DNA of 64,000 bases from Adineta steineri (Eukaryota > Rotifera > Eurotatoria > Adinetida > Adinetidae). The notes below the pieces were generated by a model. It searched no databases and was not told the DNA's origin. It saw only the letters and a program-made list of their open reading frames with translations. The stretch spans positions 62,001 to 126,000 of the forward strand of contig CAJNOI010000208.1 of NCBI GenBank assembly GCA_905250115.1, read 5' to 3'. Position numbers and translations under genes: made by a program. Every line of letters starts with the position of its first letter. Positions within the stretch are counted from its first letter, which is position 1. Shown here in pieces: positions 57,592-64,000 of this stretch.

Positions 57592-58928
57592 TACACCAAT
57601 CGACGTTCTTGTCCTTTTCTTTCCAGGTTCTTGTTTTTCTTGATTTTCAGGCAGGATTCTTTTTCTATTCCTTACATGCAAGATTCTTGCCTGAAAATTT
57701 TTTACATACAAGATTCTTGTCTGAAAAAACTGATCTTGCCTTTCTTGTGATATTCGTGTAGACCGAATCTTGTCTGATGAGGCAAGAAATTCTTCTTCAG
57801 ACAGATTCTTGTTCTCATATTTTCTTGCCTGATTCTTGTTTTCCTTAAATTCTTACCTGATTCTTATCATTCTTACTTTCTTGTCTGATTCTTATCCTTC
57901 TTGATTTTCTTGCCTGTTTCTGATTTCTTAGGCTTCTTGCCTAATTCTGGTCATATTAAAAAAGCCTTTTTTAGGTTATTACTACCTTTTTCATATCGTT
58001 TTATTATAAGCATTCCACAACATGTACAAAAAAACACGAAAGAACAAAAAAATACTTTAGTTTTCACATATTCATGAAGTAGTTTTAATTTTTAACACAA
58101 AAAAAAATAAAAAACAAAATTTTTATTATTTATTTTCTTAAAATTTTACCGATACGAAGAGGATTATCAAACAATAATTTTTTAAATAAATCAATATTTT
58201 CTTCGTCCATTATATGTAATACTTTTATCGATAGTGAAAAATCTAGAAAAAAAAATAAAATATATAGATATGAATTAGAAAAATATCAAAATATGTTCAA
58301 TAAGGATTACCTTCAGTAAACAATGAGAAAATGGATATCACATATTCCATTGTTTTCTTTATATGAAATAAACTTTTACTATGCATCCAGTTAAAATAAT
58401 AACTTACTAGATGTCGTCCAAACGAAATAAACGATTTGGGAAAATAAAATAGTGTAAGTGAATGTGTACTATACTTATTCAGTCAGTAATGGCTATGAAT
58501 AAATAACGGTCAGCCAATGCTTTTATATATATGATAAACAAAGACCATATCACGTGCCGTTCATCTTGGAAAGCTGGCAAGAATATTTTTTGCTTTTCTA
58601 TTACGAGAATCTTGTCTGAATAGTAAGAAATTTAAAATATCTTATGTTTCTTTCCAGTTTCTTTTTATCATGAACTTCAGTCAAGATTCTTTTGAGAGAG
58701 AAGAAAAAGATTCTTGTCTGAATATTAACATATCTTGAATATCTTATAATTCTTGCCTGATTCTTTTATTTCTGATTGTTCAGACAAGATACTTGTCAAC
58801 TGAAAATTCTTGTATGATTCTTTTTACTTTCCTGTCGAAAAGAATCTTGCCTGAACACAAGAATCTTGTCAGAAAATCAAGAAAAGCAAGAACCTGGAAA
58901 GAACAGGACAAGAACGTCGACTAGTGTA
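57592..58928. mobile_element. Foldback-type transposable element with long inverted ends
   Basis: The left end runs TACACCAATCGACGTTCTTG and continues for about 50 nt. The reverse complement of the right end begins TACACTAGTCGACGTTCTTG and matches it over that whole stretch, including TTTCCAGGTTCTTG and TTTTCTTGATTTTC. Inward of this, both arms (to about 57960 and from about 58590) consist of degenerate repeats of GATTCTTGYCTGA, about ten on the left and eight on the right by eye. The 1.3-kb element has an AT-rich core of about 600 bp with a small minus-strand gene-like frame. No transposase is visible, so movement would need another element. A target-site duplication could not be fixed. Confidence 0.75.
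58130..58386 (-). CDS. Small putative protein in the core of the foldback element
   Basis: A minus-strand frame from ATG 58386 to 58311 ends at a GTAATC donor. It resumes after TTTCTAG at 58242 and stops at 58130. The join is phase 1 and gives 62 residues, including MEYVISIFSLFTEDFSLSIK and FKKLLFDNPLRIGKILRK. The frame is open further upstream without an ATG, so a longer first exon is possible; an alternative intron (58427 region, GTAAGT) also exists. No family recognised. It may be a captured exon or chance. Confidence 0.3.
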
Positions 58929-58936
58929 CTTATTAT

Positions 58937-59767
58937 AAGTTGATTATGAGAAACAAAACTGACTTTACAATTTTTAATATTATTCTCAAAACTATATTCA
59001 GTAATTTAAACAATGATGAACGAGCTTATCGTTATGATAATATAGTTCGACAGTTTGCGGCCAGCGTTTACATTCTTGGAGGTCGTACAGCATATGAATT
59101 TTTACGTTTAAATATACTTGTACTTCTTCCAAGTGTACGAATTATCCAGTCGTATATTGCTTCTTTTGAAAACCACTTAACGGAAGGATCATTTTAATTT
59201 AAATCTTTATTGATCTTTCACGTCCGCTTGATGCTAATGGAATACATTGTTTTGAAAATTGGTGTTCGACCTTACCAGCAGCTTATGTACTGTCTTGATG
59301 GAGTCAAATATATCAAGAATTCAAAAGTAGAGGTATTCGTATCATTGGTTACTCCAGTGATTGCGACAGTCGATATCTACTTGCTATGGAAGCAACACTT
59401 GGATTTTTCGCACATTTGGCGTTCGTCGATTATACAGATTTATTTACCATTAATCTTCATGCAAGATCCAATGCATATTTGCACTAAACTACGAAACCGA
59501 TTTTTGTCAACAATAGCAACACTTCTTTTTGGCAATGTATTAATTAATATTAATCCTCTTCTTTATATCGCCGACAATTTCTTGCAATCTGACTATGAAC
59601 TTATTCGTTCTGATATAAATCCAAAAGATAGACAAAATTACGATTCAACGATAAAAACTTCAAATAATAAAGTTTTGCATTTACTTGATCACTCACACCC
59701 ACACCGCCAATTTTTCTTCGTTCTCAATAAACCACAATTTTCTATTATAGATAGTTACAACATTTGA
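58937..59767 (+). pseudogene. Decayed multicopy gene of unknown function (probably transposon-derived)
   Basis: Three plus-strand frames together read as one protein with at least three frame lesions. The first part has AASVYILGGRTAYEFLRLNI, LPSVRIIQSYI and ENHLTEGSF. Then come DLSRPLDANGIHCFENW, RGIRIIGYSSDCDSRYLLAM, MQDPMHICTKLRNRFL and SDINPKDRQNYDSTIK. I recall this order of motifs (GGRTAYEF, YSSDxDSRxLxAM, QDPxHIxTKLRNR, DxxxKDRQN) from a large family in rotifers and cnidarians that behaves like a domesticated or mobile DNA element, but cannot verify it here. The copy is dead. The foldback element ends about 10 bp before it and may have inserted into it. Confidence 0.65.
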
Positions 59768-60550
59768 TAAGTTATTTAACGACTAGCACAAAAAAGTACA
59801 ATTGAAGATCACGAAAAGACAACTAGAGAAAGAACTGGTTGAATGCAAACAATATAACTAAGTTGCTCAAGTTAATAGGGATATTAAGTACGTGAACGAA
59901 GATGTCTTTAACGTGCACTAGGGATACTTTGATGATTTCAAATTTAATGTATTCAAACAATTTCCATATTTACAACAATTAAAAATTAATAATAGTTTAT
60001 TAATGAAGAATTAATTGATATTATATAATTCTAATCACATATTTATGAATAAATTCTATTAATTATTATTTTCTTTATCAAAATCAGAATATTTGAAATA
60101 TATGCTAGAAATAAAAAAAACAGTATGATATTTATTACCAAAAACAATTTATAAACAATTTACTGAATTTGAATATTTATCTACTGATCATACTCGTAAT
60201 TTTTTACAATAATATCTTGTTCATCGAAAACGTATTATTTAATAAACTTTTTTTATGATAAAAAGAATGACTCATATATATATGTATTTTTTTATTAGTT
60301 AAAAATCAGTGATCGTACAAGCCCAACAGTGTGAGGTAACATCAAAAACAAAAACAAAATTTTTAAGAGATCATATACTATTACGATTGAAATCAATGTA
60401 GCGATGATATTTCATATCAAACGAAAGCTCATAAAAGATCATTTTATTAATATTAATCTTTGCTATTTTTAATTGATTATTGTGTAATTATAATTCTACC
60501 GATGAGATAAAATCAGAGTTATTATTTTACATAGTAACTTATGCATAGAG

Positions 60551-60687
60551 GTAGGACAGTTCCATATTAGTTCCGTTCTTAGGAACTGTTTAATAGTTCC
60601 TTTGAAAAGAACTGAACTGAACCAGCAGTTCTTTTGACCAGTTCATCTGAACTTGGAACTGCGAACCGTATTACCCCTAAGAACGAT
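60551..60687. repeat. Nested palindromic GTTCC/GGAAC element
   Basis: An outer perfect inverted pair CGTTCTTAGG (60574-60583) and CCTAAGAACG (60676-60685) encloses CAGTTC...GAACTG pairs. A second pair ACAGTTCC/GGAACTGT (60556-60563, 60582-60589) overlaps the left arm. The unit GTTC or GAAC occurs more than ten times in 137 nt. No coding frame. Confidence 0.7.
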
Positions 60688-60730
60688 AGTTGATTTTAAT
60701 TTCCATTCGACTCTAATTGATCTTGAAGGT

Positions 60731-60782
60731 GAGTGAGGGTGAAAAACAAAACATTACGATTTTTTTCATTTCACCCTCGCTC
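60731..60782. repeat. Short inverted repeat (GAGTGAGGGTGAAA arms)
   Basis: GAGTGAGGGTGAAA faces TTTCACCCTCGCTC with one mismatch over a 24-nt loop. It is similar to the other intergenic hairpins but lacks the TGTGGG core. Confidence 0.7.
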
Positions 60783-61219
60783 TTATCGCTGCGATGGCAC
60801 CATCAGTCCGCACCCAAATTCACACTCAAGACGGTCATACATCACTCTCACACCTATCCTCACAGAAGAAGCAGTAAAAATATACAATTTTTGCTTAAAA
60901 AACACAGAATTAAAAATCATTTTAATTTGCCTTACAACATATATTTAAAATATTCAGTAGCAATATATTAACTTCGCGTTTTTTTTATCAAATCATCAAC
61001 TATTAAACAATCGAATTATATTATAGTTTTAATTTAAGAGTATTGGGATAATTATTGACAATAGTATGATATTAATTCAAACATAGATGTTAGATTTATT
61101 CGAAAAAAACGGCATAGTTTTAAAAAATAATAAAACAGAAAGAAATTAAATATTAATTAAAGTGTTATTAATAATGTACAAAAAAAACATTCAAACTTTA
61201 ATTCATTGGCATTATGTGC

Positions 61220-61531
61220 TTATTGAAAAAGACCCAGTTGTTCGAATATCACCATGTACATATTCATATCAGTACTAAAGATTTCCTGGATAAGTTTCTT
61301 TGCACCACCAGACTTTTTCTTATCTATAAATTCTTCAATGTTTATCATAGCTCCATTGGGATTAAAATATTCTTTTAAATAAAACATAGATCTTTTGTTC
61401 AATTTTTTAAACTAAATATTCTTTATACCTGTCCTTGTTCCATATTGTGGATTATGATATGTTAAAAAGCCATATGGATTGTAGAATTGTATTGAATCTG
61501 CATGGTTATTGTATAAGTAGTATGAATTCAT
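61220..61531 (-). CDS. Small conserved-looking protein, two exons
   Basis: Exons 61531-61429 and 61371-61220 join in phase 1 over a 57-nt intron (GTATAA, TTAAAAG), giving 84 residues. The N-terminal half is Tyr/Asn-rich (MNSYYLYNNHADSIQFYNPY). The C-terminal half is helical and amphipathic (MINIEEFIDKKKSGGAKKLI, FSTDMNMYMVIFEQLGLFQ). No signal peptide, membrane segment or known domain. The frame upstream in exon 2 begins at a TTG and is intronic under this model. The only acceptor that keeps frame is the AG at 61372-61373. Function unknown; possibly rotifer-specific. Confidence 0.55.
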
Positions 61532-62735
61532 CGTGTCTCGTTTGCAAATGAATATGTTATAGATGAAAATGAATATTTGACATATATTTTTTCTTCTCTT
61601 ATATACTATATGTAAAATGATAAATAATGTAAAGGTGTAAAAAATATAATTAACACAAATTAAATTTGTCTATGTCAAATTTCTTCCAGATAGTTACCCA
61701 AAACAATGTGCATATACGTATAGTTCACATGTTTCAAAAAACAAAATTATCAAGCATATCAAAAACTACCAATAACAAATTATTCTTTTCATTTATTATA
61801 ATCATGATAAGAAAATGTAAGCGAAAATAAATTTTGTTTATATATACTAATAGGTAAAAGTACAACAATTTTAAAATGACAGTTGTAAGTTTCTATTAAA
61901 TTACCATGTTGTTATGTCTAATCGATATTTTAGTTTGTTTTCATCGTTTAATATTCATTTTATTATAGGGACTGATATTATTATTAATTCGAATTTTTTA
62001 AATGTAATGAGACGATCAATAGTCAGATAGATTCTGATATGTTTCTTGCTTTTATTTCTGAATAAAAGAATCGATTCTTTTCATCTTTTTTTCTTAACAA
62101 AGAATGATCATTTGACCTTCATTTAATATGTCTTCATCAATTGTTTTATTTTGTTGCAATAGTCAAGACAAAAGAATATATCGCGATCAGAATAGAAAGT
62201 TTTTATTTTATCTTATTTTTTCATAGTAACCAGTACAATATCTTCGGACATTTCATATAGGATCTTGTATTTCTTCTGACTTTCAATCAGTGAGTTTTCG
62301 CTATGAACATCTTTCTGAAGTCTGCTTTGTCTATTATTTTCACTTTCACTCAATAGATTAGAGTATTTTTCTTCATTTGCATGCTAACGATCGAAACAGT
62401 TAGAATGCAAAATTAATTCATAAGATATATTGACATACTTTTGTGTAGTATGTATCAGTCACTATCGTCTTCTTTACTTATCTAAAAGAAAAATCAAATG
62501 TCTGATAGTTTTGTCAGCTACATAATATTATAAAATACGTTTTCATTCAATATATATATATATACCGAATTACAGATAAAACTATATATCCTTTCTCCAA
62601 AATTATCAAACTAAAAATATAATAATACATTAAAACTATAGTTTCTAATCTATACTCTTGATAAAATTCTCCAGACGATATTTTAATAATAAATTTCATA
62701 GATAATTATAAAATTAAAAAGAATATATAGAGTAA
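61532..62735. other. Intergenic
   Basis: About 1.2 kb, AT-rich, with a TA dinucleotide run near 62552-62565. No gene seen. Confidence 0.5.
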
Positions 62736-63218
62736 TTATTTGCGAATAAATTCTTCATAAAATGGTGGTGGTTCTTCCCAAGGTTCAGCAAGTAAGTTTT
62801 CTTCTTTCAAAGCCTTATTCCATTCTTGAATAGCATCACTTTCGAAATATGTTTGTAATGTATCGGGTGTAGTATCCTATAAGACATAATAACAAACATT
62901 TATTAATGTTCAAAATAATAATTATACCCATTCTTCAAAAATAACAAACGTTACTACACCATTTTTCTTGTCAAGACTACGCACTGTTCGATATGTATGA
63001 CATGTTGGTGCAGCAGATGAAAGAGCGAAATCTCGACAAGCAACAATTAATGATTCAAGACGCGTTGCACTTGCTTCATCTTTAGCTTTAATCTGTTTCA
63101 TTAAAAGTAAACATTAAGGGAATGAATAGATCCTAATATTTACCGTAGCAATTATAACAAAACGACCAGCAGATGTTTGTGGAACTTCTAGAATAGGAGT
63201 TGTAGAAGATGTACTCAT
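62736..63218 (-). CDS. Small ABM-type (antibiotic biosynthesis monooxygenase-like) dimeric barrel protein
   Basis: Three exons (63218-63144, 63092-62928, 62876-62736), all phase 0 with 51-nt introns (GTAAAT...ACAG, GTATAA...ATAG), give 126 residues. The body fits the ABM fold: beta strand GRFVIIATIKAKDEAS across intron 1, helix RLESLIVACRDFALS, strand CHTYRTVRSLDKKNGVVTFV, FEEWDTTPDTLQTYF across intron 2, then the helix QEWNKALK. The conserved strand-end EEW and the YF...WNKAL helix are the family's marks. The tail is Glu/Pro-rich (EPWEEPPPFYEEF). ABM proteins are small dimeric enzymes, including quinol monooxygenases and heme-degrading proteins. The substrate here is unknown. Stand-alone ABM proteins are widespread in bacteria and fungi. 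Confidence 0.75.
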
Positions 63219-64000
63219 TAGAAAGTAGGATATATCTTTTGTTCTAATACATTATTCTTTTACAAGCTATATATTGTTATTATGATGAAAGCAGGAGAAA
63301 GAATGGTATTAGTTTATCTTTTTTTCCCTATCAATTGCATTTAGTAGTATTTTTATTCCACAGAACGAAAGATTGCCATCAGGCAATGATGTCGTTTTTT
63401 TCTCTTTGATGTTGTGGATAGATAATCGAGATAATATTTTCTTATTAATACACATTGAGGATTGACAACTATTCAACATATTTGCTTCGTATATGTCGCA
63501 TTTTATATTCATCTATCATTGTAAATAACAAAAGAAAAACGTAATCCTTTTATTATTTTGATGAGAACAGCAGGTATAGCAATGTATAATAATCGATATT
63601 TATTTATTTATCCTTTCCCACTCATCAGTAAAATTATTATCTCTCATAAGAATATTTTCTATCTTTATTCATTGTATTCTGTTTCAATTCTCTCATGTAA
63701 TATATAATTGTAAAGAACGAGATTCTTACGTTGAGTCGATATAGAAAATATATACTCATTAATTCTCAAATCGATTTTATTTTTAATATGTCATTGAATC
63801 ATTAACATTGTTGGATTGTTGTCCTACTGAAATTAGTTTTCATATATTCGATGGTTTTCTAAGTGAAGAATTAAAATCAATATTTGAAAGTAATCAATTT
63901 AATAATTTACATATAGGTAAAAGAAAAAGGATTTAAAACTTCAACGATTTTATCTCGATTTTAAAATCAATACTGGTTTGATAAGAAATTTATCATTTGG
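63219..64000. other. Intergenic, possible exon at the window edge
   Basis: No complete gene. From about 63800 to 63918 a plus-strand frame reads LLDCCPTEISFHIFDGFLSEELKSI and stops against a GTAAAAG donor. It resembles the start of an F-box-like gene that would continue beyond the window. This is weak. Confidence 0.35.

Larger units (their letters stand above)
59768..61219. other. Intergenic with LRR relic and palindromic repeats
   Basis: About 1.45 kb. Fragments at about 59926-60026 (DDFKFNVFKQFPYLQQLKI) and 60130-60211 (LPKTIYKQFTEFEYLSTDHT) look like remnants of F-box/LRR genes common in this genome. The palindromic repeat at 60551 and the hairpin at 60731 are listed separately. Confidence 0.45.

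Noticed and set aside
57592..58928. CRISPR-like array from the repeated GATTCTTGYCTGA motif
   Set aside because: Repeats are degenerate, irregularly spaced, in both orientations and inside inverted ends in a eukaryotic genome.

Overview
The window looks like nuclear DNA of a bdelloid rotifer (Adineta or Rotaria type). The evidence is a very AT-rich metazoan sequence, compact genes, spliceosomal introns mostly 50-70 nt long with GT-AG ends, eight different rhodopsin-like GPCR genes in 64 kb, and several enzyme and transporter genes of fungal or bacterial appearance that nevertheless carry introns. Short TGTGGG-like motifs (the known Adineta telomere unit) occur in intergenic hairpins. The genus cannot be fixed from the sequence alone.

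Layout. 0-7 kb: three GPCR genes. 8.15 kb: a tRNA-Ser(GCT). 9.4-10.2 kb: a GC-rich island of unknown origin. 10.24-15.32 kb: a complete non-LTR retrotransposon with both ORFs open, a poly(A) tail and a matching target-site duplication. 15.6-19.3 kb: a secreted serine beta-lactamase-like protein, a dienelactone hydrolase and a NADAR-domain protein. 21.7-30 kb: three GPCR genes and a beta-propeller-like protein. 31.7 kb: an Atg8/LC3-family gene with a poly-serine insert that ends at the conjugation glycine. 33.4 kb: a glycine-rich small protein. 35.7-41 kb: two more GPCR genes and a TMEM45-like membrane protein. 41.8-45.3 kb: a second beta-lactamase-fold protein and a broken F-box/LRR gene. 46.3-57 kb: an APC amino-acid permease, a four-helix TMEM272-like protein, a secreted TSP1 protein, alanine aminotransferase and an MFS exporter of fungal DHA1 type. 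57.6-59.8 kb: a foldback transposable element next to a decayed multicopy gene. 61-63 kb: two small intron-containing genes.

The genes do not form one pathway. The eight GPCRs are a dispersed, divergent receptor family. The permease, alanine aminotransferase and MFS exporter are neighbours with plausible roles in amino-acid uptake, nitrogen metabolism and export, but nothing shows they are co-regulated. The strongest candidates for something undescribed are the family of short GGTGTG-rich inverted repeats between genes (at least nine copies, 25-61 kb), the foldback element, and the pre-processed Atg8 variant. Exon joins were inferred by eye from splice signals, reading phase and family similarity. 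Putative ORF starts at GTG or TTG were replaced by the first in-frame ATG.
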